The notes: generated by a model from the sequence alone, not told the origin. 64,000 nucleotides of DNA from Wyeomyia smithii (GCF_029784165.1 NC_073694.1:49075674-49139673); one strand, 5' to 3'; counted from the stretch's first letter, positions 13,066-25,653 are shown. Made by a program: numbers and translations.

Positions 13066-13699
13066 AAATGTATTGTTACGCGCAGTGCAACCAGTTCGAT
13101 GATCGTTTTTGTCAGTGGCACTTTTAATCAATTGTAAATTGATAATGAAAAGCAATGTTCAACCTGTCAAAATTATTTGTTTCTGTCGCTTGAATATTAA
13201 AATTGTTTTCGCATAGTTTCAACGTTATCTAGACATAAAATAATTCAAAACTAGAAAACGTTGTTAGATAAACGGTAACAAAAATTAAAGTTTTATTGGT
13301 TACACTGTAAGCGTTTTGTTTACCTTTCCATGGCGCATTTTGACCCACCTCGAATAGGTTTATTAAAATCGTTTAAATAATTTCATTAACAATTTGGTCA
13401 AGTAGTTTCACATTGATTTTCGAATACCAATAATAGGAAAAGTACTTTACAGGTACGTAGTATTGTTATTAGGCGTATAATATTGAACGCGCGCGGCTGC
13501 CCCTCCTGGGCATTTCATACACAGTTTTTCTAATACATAGTGAAAACATCTGGAGGACAACTTTAAGACAAGTGTCATTTGTGTCATAGTTGTTGTTTGG
13601 TCAACTCATGTTATTGAAAAACATCTCCAAAACCAGGAAAAAATGAGTTTGTGTTCGAAAAGTGATTGAATTACTGATGAAAAACATCTCGCAAATGTT

Positions 13700-13724
13700 G
13701 AGCATGAGCATGAGCATGAGCATG
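13700..13724. repeat. (GAGCAT)n microsatellite
   Basis: Four tandem GAGCAT hexamers. The preceding 26 bp, TGATGAAAAACATCTCGCAA plus ATGTTG, recurs exactly near 18250, so the microsatellite sits at the end of a dispersed repeat. Confidence 0.7.
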
Positions 13725-14385
13725 ATTGACCGCCCGCGGTTGCTATTCCGTTATTGCCAGATCAGCTGTAATTACACAGAGAACCAATAGATGATGCTTG
13801 GGATTAGTATTCATCCTCAATGTGTAAAAACTGGTGACCTTAATCTTTATATCAGGCAATACCAGCTTTATATCAGGCAATTTATATCAGGCAATATATT
13901 TAGACAATACCAGCACCGGCCGCATCCGAATGCAGGTCAAAGAAGGAGTGTGTATGGGAATATGTTGACGTGATACTCGCTTCATTGGAAGCCGGGAACA
14001 CCTCTGCACTTCCACGAGAAATCACTGGGATGTTGGAGAAAAGGGTAAGGTTTGCAGCAGGTTTCGTTTTGGTAAACGATGCGCTGAGTTCTAATACCGG
14101 GTTCATAATAACAAATATCGCGCGTACGAGTTCATTATATCTTCTACGGAAATCATAACGCGATCCGAACTCATTCCGGTTGATGATGTAACACCGCAAA
14201 AATAAAGCGCACGCGAGGATACCAGACCTATAACCTAATCAAGACAGACTCCAATATTCGAAAATATGTTTATGAAGTCATTATGCAACTACCGAAACGT
14301 ATCTCTCATTGATTTATCTCAGCTGACTACACAATGTTACGAAGCAACCAGATATGCATTAACCAAAAACAAGAAAAAAGTAAAT
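13725..14385. other. Noncoding stretch, no gene recognised
   Basis: Contains a short direct repeat of TTTATATCAGGCAAT units at about 13845-13895. No convincing reading frame or transposon end was found. Confidence 0.4.
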
Positions 14386-14435
14386 AAGTCGGACTCGATT
14401 ATATACAGACTCGATTATATATTGACTCGATTATA

Positions 14436-14477
14436 TATGATTCGATTATATACAAAATTGTATATAATCGAATCATA
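14436..14477. repeat. Perfect 20-bp inverted repeat with 2-nt loop
   Basis: The arm 14436-14455 (TATGATTCGATTATATACAA) is exactly complementary to 14458-14477 with only AA between. It is built from the terminal motif of the surrounding element and would extrude as a strong hairpin. Confidence 0.85.
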
Positions 14478-15397
14478 ATTTTTTGTTTTTCAATTTTAAA
14501 TATAACTTACCTAAAGCAGCAATGTCGTATAGGGATCGTCCGAAAATAGGTAACGCTTGGGGGAGGTAGAGATCTGACGAAACGTCGCAATCAATACTAA
14601 AAATTTTGAAGATCTATACAAAGAGCGTTACCTAGAGGAAAGAGGGTGTCGAAAATAGTTTTTATTTACGGTACGTAAATAATGGACGTTCCCTTCAGTC
14701 CAATATGACGTAACGCAACATTTTTTGACCCAAAACGTTGGTTTTTGAGCCAGAATGTTTCAAGTAAAATAAAGCTGATCTAAAACAGAAATATCGCGAG
14801 GGAACGTTTACAAATTATGTAACGCTCAGGAAACGGGAGAGAGTGTTGGGTTGGCAAAGTGTTGCAACCCATACGGAAAATTTAAACAAAAATCATGGCA
14901 AAGGGGGAAAGGAGATCAACAATAATTATTCTTGCGTTACGTTATAAATAAACGCTTCCTATGTTACATAACGCAAGCAAGGCTGGGGAAATTTTTTATG
15001 CCTGGTGTGCTGAGTATTGGAAACATGCTAGACAAAGTGGTGAGGGTTTTCCGGAAGTCCAATATTTATGTCACGTTGAATTTGAATGGACCCTAATATT
15101 ATTATTCCAATTTTAAGGTTGAGGTGATAGACAATGACTCTTTTCAAATACTTAGTTTTATGAAGTTAAAATCAATACTGATGAGCAAAAATTTAAATAA
15201 AATAAAGGCAATGTTTTCAGCTAATCTACTATCTACCCAATACGCAAGTCAAGTCTATGAATAATATTGGATGAAGAGGGGATTGAAATAAAATGACGAA
15301 AATATAGAGTTTCAAGTACTGTTTCGATAAAATACTGTTATGATAATTTTAATGGTGGCTTTCGTTTAAAACACGCACTGCTACGCAGAAAATTTTT

Positions 15398-15472
15398 AAA
15401 ACACTACACGGCGTGTATTGCAACTTGCACTGCGTGATGTGTAAGAACGACCGTAAACGCCGTGTAGTGTTT
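15398..15472. repeat. Inverted repeat, 16-nt perfect arms
   Basis: AAACACTACACGGCGT (15398-15413) pairs perfectly with ACGCCGTGTAGTGTTT (15457-15472) across 43 nt. A third, partial copy, ACGGTGTAGTGTTCT, follows near 15500. It is probably a small nested repeat. Confidence 0.7.
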
Positions 15473-15570
15473 CTATGCAAAAGTGGCACCCGTGCAGCAC
15501 GGTGTAGTGTTCTTGCAATGGCTGACTGCAATAACATAAAGAGTAACTACGAAATCTATACATACATCAA

Positions 15571-16130
15571 TTTTTGTAAGAAAGGTTTTTTGCGACTTTA
15601 AGGGGGTTAGTCAAAAAAATTCTACTTATTTATTTAAAAACAACAAAAGATGTATGCAATATAAACAAAAATTTTCTGATTCGATTATATATACATATAT
15701 TTTTGTAGGAAAGGTTTTTTGCGACTTTAAGGGGGTTAGTCAAAAAAATTCTACTAATTTATTTTAAAAAAAAACAACAAAAGATGTATGCAATATAAAC
15801 AAAAATTTTTTTTTTCTGATTCGATTATATATACATATATTTTTGTAAGAAAGGTTTTTTTGCGACTTTAAGGGGGTTAGTCAAAAAAAATTCTACTTAT
15901 TTACCTAAAAAAACAAAAGATGTATGCAAAATAAACAAAAAGAATTTTTTTTCTGATTCGATTATATATACATATAGAAGAAGAAAGGTTTTTTGCGACT
16001 TTAAGGGGGTTAGTCACAAAAATCCTACTTATTTATTCAAAAGCAACAAAATATTAATGCAAAATAAACAAAAAAAAAATTTTTTTTTTTTTGATTCGAT
16101 TATATACAGGATTCGATTATATACAGTGAA
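15571..16130. repeat. Four-unit tandem repeat, 129-140 bp
   Basis: Four successive units start at the AAAGGTTTTTT word at 15581, 15710, 15850 and 15984. Each has GCGACTTTAAGGGGGTTAGT, then a CTACT-TATTTA tract, an AACAAAAGATGTATGC tract and GATTCGATTATATA. Units differ mainly in homopolymer length. They lie inside the 14.4-16.2 kb DNA element. Confidence 0.85.
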
Positions 16131-16466
16131 AATTTTTCGGTGACTGTATATAATCGAGTCCGACCTGTATATAGACCCTCAACACATACTACAAGCGGTC
16201 AGCAAGAGAGCCAAGAGAGAAAATTTTAAAAAATGCAAATATGCATATCTAACAAGACCGAGTACTAATTAGATTTAACAAAATTCCAAAACAATCGCAA
16301 TCAAATTTATTTGCCATGCTGACCGACAAGATTGCTACTTAATTAAATTTAAAATTGTCTATGTGTTTCAGTATTTACTCAAAAGCTAGAAAAATCATAA
16401 TACAAGGGCATAAAATTGCTCAAAATGTTCGTAACAGCATCTCCGTTCACCTGCGGAAATAATATC

Positions 16467-16587
16467 AACAATGAAAACTGACGCGCAACTGTTTCGACGC
16501 AGTTAGCGCCGAATCGGCCCAATCGGTAGATTAAAAAAATTCAAAACCGGCTTCCACGAAACCGCGGTCACAAGCAGGGATGCCACA
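16467..16587 (+). repeat. Diverged direct repeat, copy 1
   Basis: Starts CAACAATGAAAACTGACGCG, passes CTGTTTCGACGCAGT and AAAACCGGC, and ends at AGGGATGCCAC. It is repeated with indels at 16744-16910. Confidence 0.6.
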
Positions 16588-16743
16588 AACACAGACCAAT
16601 CTGTTCAAAACAAAATTCCCACACAAGTATATGTACATACAGAACTGCAAACGCGCCCTTCAAAATACAGGCTGATGTTAGGCCGACGCCACACTGCAAA
16701 GGACGCGGCGCGAAATGCGTCCTTTCTCACGCGAGGAGAAAAA

Positions 16744-16910
16744 ACAACAATGAAAACTGACGCGCGTTAAAACACATCCCGAACTGTTTCGACGCAGTCA
16801 CCCAAACAGCATCGGCCTTAGTACGCATTGTACCTACTGTAAACGATTGAGTGAGAAAATTCCAAAACCGGCATCTAAGAAACCGCGATAATAATCAGAG
16901 ATGCCACATA
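16744..16910 (+). repeat. Diverged direct repeat, copy 2
   Basis: Second copy of the 16467-16587 sequence with the same word order and about 46 extra bases. The pair suggests an old local duplication or two insertions of one element. Confidence 0.6.
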
Positions 16911-18498
16911 TGTAAATTTAAATTTATCTGTGAATTATAAATTTCTCATCCATACAGATTACAGTTTACAGATTTGTAAAGCCATATAGATTCCTACGAT
17001 TTTCTACGAAATTAACAAATTTTTATACAGACTTTTATACTGGAAATCTGTAAAACATTCTCGATGTTCAGTATACAGAAATGTAGCATCCCCACAAAAG
17101 GAATTGTGAAAAGCAGAAAAAAAAACATTGGTTCCCTTTTGCCATGCAAATCAAACAAAAAAAAAAAAAACATAGGCAAAATGTCGCCAACACTAACACT
17201 TATCCTTTAACTCTCGCGTCCTCCCTGAACCATCATGCTGGTGCGAGAACGTGCCGCACGCAAGACCAACCTTGCACTTACTCACACACACTTATGGCAA
17301 GACAAGGGCTAGCGGGAAACGTTCTCCGCCACCGAAAAAGAAATGCAGCTCTTACAAATTAGCCACAAAATTGCACGAATCTTTCACGGATTTCAACATT
17401 GACGTCACTCTCACCGATAATACGAAAACGCCAAATTTCGTATTACATTTTACTCCACCCTTTGCACTAAAAACATAACGATTACGCGACGGGATACAGT
17501 GATGGAAACGAAACGAATATGATGCAATCGTCGTTTATTCATCATATGTGCACTTCACGAAGTGTACAGGCCGGGACTAAACTCGATTCCTCTCAACCCA
17601 TAATGAAATGATGATAGGGTGCCTAGGTTTCTGGGAGAGAGTTTAAGAGTTTAGCGGTTGAGTTTAAGCGAGAGTAGGAGAGCATACACTGTCATTTTCT
17701 TTCTTTTTCTAGCAAAAAATCATATTCATGAGTCAAAAGAATAAGGATATAACAAGTTCTGATCGCTCTCTGTAACAGAGACGAATAACTTCATATACCG
17801 AGTTGTGCACATTGAGAACCACGTATTGTGGTGTACACTAATGAATAGAAATATATCGTAAAGAGGAAAGCAAAAAAAATGCACCAGCACCGATACTTTG
17901 TTTTTCGCATACTGACGACGATGTCAACGCATCCTAGGCCTGTTTTATATGTATTCATTAATCGCTAAAGGTGATTTTTTTCTTTCGCTGGACGGGAAGG
18001 CTAAATAAAATACGTCGACATTATTGCACTATCCTTAACCGTACACGACAACCCTCGGAACACTTCATCGCGATTCAAATCAAACACTTGGAATTCACAC
18101 CGAAACAACAGCGGCCTTCATTCAATAAACGTAGACACATCCCTTTTTTGGATAGAAAATAAATCTTATAAAAACTTGAAAAAACGATGAAAAATTCCGA
18201 CAAGAAACATTTTCATGTCCGTTCTTGATCACAGCTTGCTTCGATCTCTGATGAAAAACATCTCGCAAATGTTGTATTTTGAGTTGCTTTCTGTACTGTT
18301 TTGTTAACATCATAAACACAAGTTACAGATAAGCAGCAGCAGTTTATATTCGATGAAATATATATAATACACTTATGCTATGAAATAACATCTCGAGAAC
18401 AAGAATATAACAGCGCAAGTTTTAAATTGCGCTTATAGTATTCTTATATGACTACTGTCATTGTGAATTATTTTCTAACATGTTTTGTGTGTTACTTG
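16911..18498. other. Noncoding stretch, no gene recognised
   Basis: Short reading frames only. 16911-17093 is AT-rich and could be the body of a small DNA element ending in TGTAGCATCCCC, but no target duplication supports this. The word TGATGAAAAACATCTCGCAA at about 18248 is shared with 13674. Confidence 0.4.
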
Positions 18499-18590
18499 GG
18501 TACGTACAGGCACACATACACAAACATACATGAATTGTTCAATTCGTCGATCTGAGTAAATTGGTATACAACACATGGCTCTCCGTGCCA
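18499..18590 (+). repeat. Dispersed repeat with CA-rich head, copy 1
   Basis: A CACACATACACAAACATACA tract is followed by TTCAATTCGTCGATCTGAGT and GGTATACAACACATGGC. The same order recurs at 18775-18880. Confidence 0.55.
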
Positions 18591-18774
18591 TTAATTTTGC
18601 CTTAAAAGTTAAATTTCTTATATAAAAATACCTTTTGATCAATATTTTAAAATCTAAGCCACTAATCAAAAATCCACTCGGTAGCATTCTGGGGGAGCAC
18701 AGTAGCCTTCGGTTGCGTATAAGATCATTAAAATCGGATATTGCGTTCTGTAATAAAGGTGCGTTAGTATTTTG

Positions 18775-18880
18775 CGGCATACATACACACACATACACAC
18801 ACACATACACACGAACAGACATTGCTCAGTTCGTCGAGCTGAGTCGAGTGGTATATACGATGCGGCCTTCCGGATCATGG
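18775..18880 (+). repeat. Dispersed repeat with (CA)n microsatellite, copy 2
   Basis: An ACATACACACACATACACAC microsatellite is followed by CTCAGTTCGTCGAGCTGAGT and GGTATATACGATGCGGC. It is the better-preserved copy of the family seen at 18499-18590. Confidence 0.6.
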
Positions 18881-20539
18881 ATCTATTTTGCGTTTTTCGA
18901 CCGATTTTATAACCTTTGTTTAGTATAACAAAGGTAATAGTATAACAAAGGTAAAATAGAATCATTTGAACAGTTCATGATGATATTATAATAATAATTT
19001 CCTGCAGTAGCTTGCAGAGAACAAACTGGGTGGTAAAACTTTGAACCCCGATTACTCGAAGTAATGTTTTTGGCGCTTGGTTCGATCTGGTCGCACGCCG
19101 ACCATTTGTAGCTTGCATGCAAATGAAAAACAACAAATTATTATTATAACTAATTGATGACACTTAGACTTTCATTGAGCTTGTTTTTTGCTAAATCGAG
19201 ATTAAACGCTGTCAAAAAACCAATAATTATAACTAAACGGCGTGAATTTAATACTCTTTAAAGCGATAGTGTTTGGGTGGCATACAATGAAAATAGAATT
19301 TGTAGCTGTGAGATACCATGAAGTAGTGTTCCCAGTCTTACCAAACATCTAGTTTGTAGAATGAATTCATTGATGAAATTCATCCGGAACAAAAACTGTT
19401 ATTAAAACTATTTATACTTGTTATCATCTACACTTAACTAACAGAACACACTTACGTAGTTTGAAATTTTATTCACATTAAACATGTTGTGTTGTTAGAA
19501 CTGATATTGTGGAGATAAATCACATAAAACCATTTGTTTCGTTCATGTGTGGTAGTGAATTAATTCTATTTTACTTAAATTTTTTGAAGTAGATCAGTTG
19601 GAACGCTGAAAGTTTTTTCTGATAGATATGGAAGCACTGTTTGTTTAAAAATGTTTTTTTTTCTTTCTCATATAGCAAGTACGAAAGGATAGCGATTATA
19701 ATAGTGACAATGGGTATAATAGAACAAGACACGACGTATTCTTCCTGGCTGAAGAACAAAGTTATTAGGAAAATCTTGTACAACTGATAGCTCCAAAATT
19801 CAACATCATGCCCGTTTCCTCAAATAAATACATCGAAAGTAGATCGGTATTGGATAAAACAATTACAATATCAGATGCTCTATTTCTGTCAGTTTTGTAG
19901 GAATAAACCATTTTTTGGCGAATGTTATTCTTATTTTTTTTTCATGCCAACAGTAGAACTATGATTTAAATTTTTTTTCCATTAGTTTTCAACATGTTTT
20001 TGGCCCCGTTAAATTTTCTTGGCACTTGCAGTTATTTCTTACTTCTCTGTATGAATGATTTTCTCATTTTTTATCGAAAGGTTGAATTGAATGTTTTCGA
20101 CTTTAGTCACTTTTTCACTTAACAGTTTCGACGATTCTCCTCTAAGAGGAAGAGAGTTTTTTTTCAGTTTGAATTCACGATTTTTAATAGTATTTACAGC
20201 AGAGCATGGCAACACTGTTAAAAATACCTCATAACAACATTCAGAATAACTGTTCACACATTGTTTCGGCAATATTTGTCAGTTTTTAATGGCAACGTTC
20301 ATCAAAAAGATAGAATAACGCATATTAAAAAACATTTGTTGATTTCAATCTGATTTATGGCCAATATCCGCTCGCTTCCTACTATCGCAAAAGGCTGTTC
20401 ATTCATGTGAGATGATTTTCTGCCTTGAGGCATACCTATAACAAAAAAATAAACCCGCCTAAAGCCTTTCGTGTCATAAGTTGTCTTTATAGAGTTGTCC
20501 CCGATCGCAGTTAATAAATCTGATACCGTTCGCAATGAT
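18881..20539. other. Noncoding stretch, no gene recognised
   Basis: AT-rich. A short ATAACAAAGGTAATAGTATA duplication lies near 18925-18950. No gene or transposon end was recognised. Confidence 0.4.
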
Positions 20540-21530
20540 TAACATGCAGAAGAGAGAGCTGCTCTCAGTTTGCCACCGGCATTCAGCGCGCCTGATGGCA
20601 CTCAATCGGTCTGCACTGCCAAATACATCAAAAATCTCCGAACGTTCGGACCTCGTGCGGGAAACCGCTAAAACACGTACACATTAGACACCTAAAGGCG
20701 AGCTATTCACTTCCCCAGAAGCCGATCAGTAGGAAAGCGATTAATTAAAATCAAACGGCACTAAGTTGTGAAGTTGAGTGTTACACACGTTGCAGCGTTA
20801 CGTTTGGTGTTAGTTATCTTAACTGTTACTGGTTTCTGCGTCCTCGTCTGAGAGGTGCTTCAAATTGGGTTGTCGGTTGGGACCTGGGAACTACGTTCAA
20901 GTCTGCTGAGGAAACTGTCAAAATTTCCGCCAACTAATCGCCGGTCGCATTCAGCTTCTGTTTGTTCGGTTGAACCATTTCAAAAGTGGCACCGGCAGCA
21001 GTGGCTCGAAATGGTGCTACCTGACAGCCTGATGATAACACACGTATGCATAGTAATAACTTCTCCTTTGGTGAGTGCCTGGTCCGCCCGGACGGCCGGT
21101 TGCGTAACACCGCGCATTCAACGGAGCAGGTTGAAAGCAATATGTCAATAAATAATTTATCGCTAAATAAATTTCACCAGAACCAGGTGGAGTAGCGGTG
21201 GCAGCGCTGCTCAATTGGTCACATCTTGCCCATTATCGTCATTCATCGGCATGATCTTGGAGTGCTGTCCATCATCGTATCGGGTGGATTGATTGCCGTT
21301 GAATCGCGGTTGATGGCCCCTAGGAGAAGAACCGGCTCGCCACTGGACTCTAGACTCTAAGCCGCCGGACGCAGGGAAGAGGGAAGTGAACTGGTTCGAG
21401 TTGATGGATTTGTTGCTATCGTGTACATTAATGTCGGCACTTTTGGCGAAATGCTGCTCGTACTGAGTCGTGAGAAACTCCCGATCGGAAGCACGCGGCT
21501 AATGAATAATGCTTGTAAACACTACAGTTC
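20540..21530 (+). other. GC-richer, low-repeat block with a strong donor-like site
   Basis: This kilobase is richer in GC than its surroundings and shows none of the repeats seen elsewhere. CTCCTTTG followed by GTGAGT at 21065-21076 is a good splice donor match on the plus strand. A noncoding first exon or an enhancer/promoter is possible, but no open frame with recognisable similarity is present. Confidence 0.25.
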
Positions 21531-23389
21531 ACATGAAGGTGTTAAGCCATTAGTGCAACTGTAACAGGTTTTTCAATCGAATTGATGAATTTATATGATT
21601 GTGTGAAATTAAACATACGGTTGGATTTGTAATATAGGAAAAAGTAATTCGGTACGTACCAAAAACAACTTATCAACTCAGAGTAGCATTGCTTTTGGTT
21701 GCAACTTCAGCTTCTAGTGCGGGTATGCAAACTGCGTTCGTGAAAATTTATAGACCTGGCAAGTCGAGATCAAAACATTCTTTTTATTTACTTCGATCAA
21801 CTTGTTTAGCTTCTCGTAATCCGTGGTACCTTGAACTAGATCCAGTTTGATGGTGCGATCGTGACCAGCTTATTAGTGGCAACTCACGGCTAGAGATCCC
21901 AGTATCCGATGGTCAGATATTAATGAAATATTGCCAACAGTATCGAACAAATTGAACGACCTTCCCTCGCACGGACCGTCTTGGGCTACCCGAGTGCTTT
22001 AGGATCACAGCTTTAGAACTTGTATAGGTTATCATCACGAGAGTGTTTCACTTCACACGGCGTAGCGAACGGTCTGAATTATGACTCTTCCGGTTGTGGT
22101 TTGTCATCCGAGTAATGGACGGAAATCTATGAGATTGTATCTGCACAAGTTGACCATCGTAAATCCGATGTGCGGTTACAAATTGAGCTTCAAAGCTAAA
22201 AGTTATTTAATTACCGGTAAAAAAATAAAAAATGCGTTGAAAAATCGAAAACTGCATGATTATTAAAAGTTAAAATGTAAATTTAGCATCCAAACGACTT
22301 TTCAATGGGTGAACAAGGTGGAAATAATCAAGCTTAAAAACGTTTTAATACGCTAATGGCTCACTATATAAATCCACTTTCTTTTTCGAAACATCCATAA
22401 CATAATCGTTCACCCAAGTGCAATAAACCACTCCCGAATGGGGCGACAGTTTCAACCGGATCGACGTGCGCTTGACGCTTGACTCGACTGGCCATAAATC
22501 TTCGTACGTTCGCAAGGTTTCGATTGGACTCCCACTCTCGAAGATGACGACGATTTGGACGGGGGGATTGCAGCACGGTCACAATCAGTGGACACACATA
22601 ACGGACGTAAATTTGATGAATGACCTGCTGGTACCATTAATAGTCATGCAGTAAACCAATTTTAAGGGGACCATAATAAACATTTCATCAGCGCACCAAA
22701 TCTTACTGAGGTAACTTGCTGAGAAACTTGATACACTTTGATGGGGGCTATCGTTTGAAAATAGTTCCCCGGGAATCGCCTTCGTTACGAGACGGAAATG
22801 TCCATATCTGTGAAGAATCATGCATGAGAGCGTTGCGAACATTTTCGCAGGTTATAATATTGAATGGCCTGGGTTGACATCCAACAACACATTAATAGGT
22901 ACTTTACTCTATCAAAAAAAAGTTGCTCTTTTTTATGTCTCACCGGTTACTGACGGGTTTCATTCAGTAACCAATTTATTTTTTTGTGTGTTTATCAGTC
23001 GAGCATTCACAACATCAATTTTCCAACCCATTATACTGAGGTTCATAGCATCAACATCAACGCACACAAATTGAGGTTGAGCTTGACGAGTGCACATTTT
23101 GTAGTTGCTCCTCCGTGATGGATCTGAGCTAGTAAAGTTGCACAAAAAACTACGTGGACGGCTACTTGGGATTTGTTTAGCATCATCAATGTACAACATT
23201 TCAGTAGCTTACGATTTATATGGATCGTTCACAAATCAGAATATTGGTACGTTTTTGTATAGATTATCTCGGACACATTTAAGCATAAAACTTTATTCTA
23301 CTCAGTCATTTATGAATTGGCCCTTATCAAAGTTTCACTACCTTAAAGTACAAGGTTTAAGCTTTAAAAAAAGTGTTTGTACTACTAAG
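21531..23389. other. Noncoding stretch, no gene recognised
   Basis: Several short overlapping reading frames on both strands near 22.4-23.1 kb, none with a recognisable domain or plausible splice context. Confidence 0.4.
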
Positions 23390-23631
23390 TGTCGCTTTAT
23401 CAAAGCAAAGCAAAGCCTTGGTGCCACATTCCGATTCGGTACTCGACCTTCTGTTTATTATACACAGACTTCGCAGCCAACTGTTAAGCGTACAGGACAA
23501 TTGCGGGGCCAGCGCTACGATCCTACTAACACTAACAGTCTCTCCCGAGCCGAGACTCGAACCTACGACAACTGGCTTGTGTGGCCAGCATCGTACCTCG
23601 AGACCAGCTGGGAGGGTCAAATGTCGCTTTA
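23390..23631 (-). mobile_element. tRNA-derived SINE with 10-bp target duplication
   Basis: The SINE body is about 23400-23621 on the minus strand and is bounded by direct repeats TGTCGCTTTA at 23390-23399 and 23622-23631. Its tRNA-related head has a B box GGTTCGAGTCTC (complement of 23552-23563) and an upstream CTGGTCTCGAGGTACGATGC region that would contain the A box. The tail is a short run of GCTTT units. The body includes GGCTGCGAAGTCTGTGTATA, which is also the insertion site of the element at 25182. It would be transcribed by RNA polymerase III and mobilised by a non-LTR element's enzyme. Confidence 0.88.
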
Positions 23632-25139
23632 GCAGTTATCAAATAAGGGAAAATCTAGCTAGGAAAGTATATTGCTTCGTTTGCTTGCATCTCGAAACTG
23701 GAAAAAAAAAAATAAATCCAGCCGGCCGTCGCGCATGTTGCTTTTTAATGCTATCGAATTCATCTCAATAGTGCACACCGCGGTGTACTTCTGTGTGTTC
23801 ACACTATAGTGATTCACCACTCTTGTTTCGCTCAGCTGTGGGGTGAGCAGCAAGTGTGTTAGTTTTCCTGCGAGCAGCAGAAACACAGCACAAAACAGGA
23901 AAAAATGAAACGCACCAAATTGCTACACGCAGCGCTCATGCTGTACAAGAAGTAAACGGTCAATCTGCTCTTCTTAAATATTGAGGAGAATACCAAACAT
24001 GATCTTCTGTAAAGCTTCATGACTTGAGACGTTCTATAACTTTGATCAAGAAACTATGCATGTATCTCCGTTATATTAAAAATTACTGTGTAATTCTGCT
24101 ATCTAGCTAGCTTTTCTACCAGCAAAGTTGAATAAAAATTTTTGAAAGGTAAACAGATATTAGTAACGATGGTTTTGACGTAAAATTACGTCTTAAGGAA
24201 ACATGGGGGTGTAAATTAAAGAAGCGGAAACATCCAGAGCGTAACAACATTTTCTTTCTTCAAATGCCTCAACTCAGTTAGTTTTCAACATATGTCCTTC
24301 GTTCTTACAGCCACTAGAAACTTAGCTATGCGTCAGTTGTACTTTGGAAAAATGCCTTGTAAACGCGAATTTCGAGCAATTAGAGCTAAAAACAAGGCCA
24401 AATATCAGGCAAAACTCTCCCTATCAGTCTAAATCGTACCAAACTACCAATCACCACTATTCTTTTCCAGCACAGCCGACCTAAAAGTATATAAATGATT
24501 TGTTGTTGTTATTATTTCGCTTGCTCGAGTGCAGAACGACACGCCCACCGGAAGTATAACTCCAAGTAGTCACGTATATAAACCTAGCAGGCAGAAATTT
24601 GGTCTTCATTGTAAAACCAATTGCTGCAGCATGAGGATGCTTTACTGGACACTGGCTCCACTGGTTCGAGCAGAGCAACGGCAGAACTGAGCGGTTGACA
24701 AATGCGAATACATCGCATCGCACTGCACAGCATTGCTGAACAATGATTTTATCCGGATCTGTCGCCTTTGCATTCAACCAGTGGCGTAGTGTGACTGGGT
24801 GACACCTGGGGAGGGCTTTTGGGTATCACCCCCTAGGTTGAATTAAAAAGCCTGGCTGAGAGTGAAAAATACCGTAGTTCTACATCATGCGGTCGTGTCT
24901 TGAATATCACATTCCTGCTCTTGTTATCTCGGTACAATGTTGTACCATTTTTAGAATTTTATCAGCTGCCAAGGTGTCCATAACAGCTAGCAGATAGACA
25001 ACAAAATATAACAACATGCGTGAGCGGTAGAGAAATCTCAGCTGCAATGATTTTGTGGCGCTTAGAGACGCCATTGGTAATGACCTTAATTTCTGTTCGC
25101 TGTTGGAGAACCACGAATCACTCACAAAAAAGGGCATTG
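23632..25139. other. Noncoding stretch with fragments of dispersed repeats
   Basis: No gene recognised. CAGTGGCGTAGTGTGACTGG at 24780 resembles the terminus of a known class of insect DNA elements, and GACGCCATTGG near 25067 could be its other end, but no target duplication is seen. Words such as CTACATCATGCGGTCGTGTC (24877) recur near 27252, linking this stretch to the element at 25182-27879. Confidence 0.4.
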
Positions 25140-25181
25140 TCATAACAACTTAACAATTTATACGGCTGCGAAGTCTGTGTA
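25140..25181 (+). mobile_element. SINE fragment, left part of a split copy
   Basis: CGGCTGCGAAGTCTGTGTA matches the SINE at 23400-23621 in the opposite orientation. The sequence stops exactly at the TA where the DNA element begins and resumes at 27880. The 5' head is lost or too diverged to see. Confidence 0.8.
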
Positions 25182-25653
25182 CAGTCATACCTCGATATAA
25201 GGCAACTTTATTTTTATTTACGTTACGTTATATCGAGTTTCGTTATATCGAAGCAAAAAAAAATTTTTTTTATTTATGCAAGAATGTTAATGGTTACTCA
25301 AAAATGCACGAAAACACATTTTCCATCACCTATCAGTATTTTTAAGCCTTTCTTATATCCATTTAGAAATATTTTCAGAAACAAAAAAAAAATTGACGTA
25401 GAACTACGTTTTTCTTTAGCCTACCACATAGGGATGTAAATAGGAAAACTATTAACGAAAAGGGGACGAAATATGTTCCTTTTTAAATGCTTATAAATCG
25501 GTTTGTTTTCAACCGATTTCCTTCATTTTTGCAGTAATTGTTTGGAAAATTATACACGCATCCACCCAAATGTAAAAAAAATTGTTGATTGATTATGCAA
25601 ACTATTGTATTATTGATAATTGTCAAGCCTTGTTTAAACGAAAATTACGTCCT

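Larger units (their letters stand above)
14388..16164. mobile_element. Non-autonomous DNA transposon with internal tandem repeats
   Basis: Both ends carry the same 21-bp inverted repeat, GTCGGACTCGATTATATACA plus G (14388-14408 and, inverted, 16144-16164). The outer flanks contain TA, as expected for Tc1/mariner/pogo insertions, but the two outermost bases differ, so exact ends are uncertain. The core motif GATTCGATTATATA is repeated inside each internal tandem unit and in the left subterminal zone. No transposase frame remains. The element is about 1.78 kb. Confidence 0.7.

Noticed and set aside
12828..13121. 97-codon minus-strand frame across the NRF1-like palindromes
   Set aside because: The repeated LRMR residues are produced by the GCGCATGCGC motifs, not by protein constraint.
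15571..16130. CRISPR-like regular repeats
   Set aside because: Eukaryotic context; whole units are similar with no unique spacers, so it is an ordinary tandem repeat inside a transposon.
16899..17093. Possible small hAT element with AGATGCCAC / GTAGCATCCCC ends
   Set aside because: Inverted ends are short and flanking 8-mers do not match.
23105..23632. 175-codon plus-strand frame
   Set aside because: Its second half is the antisense of a SINE; the first half has no domain.
24779..25078. Possible hAT element with CAGTGGCGTAGTG and GACGCCATTGG ends
   Set aside because: Ends match weakly and no 8-bp target duplication is present.
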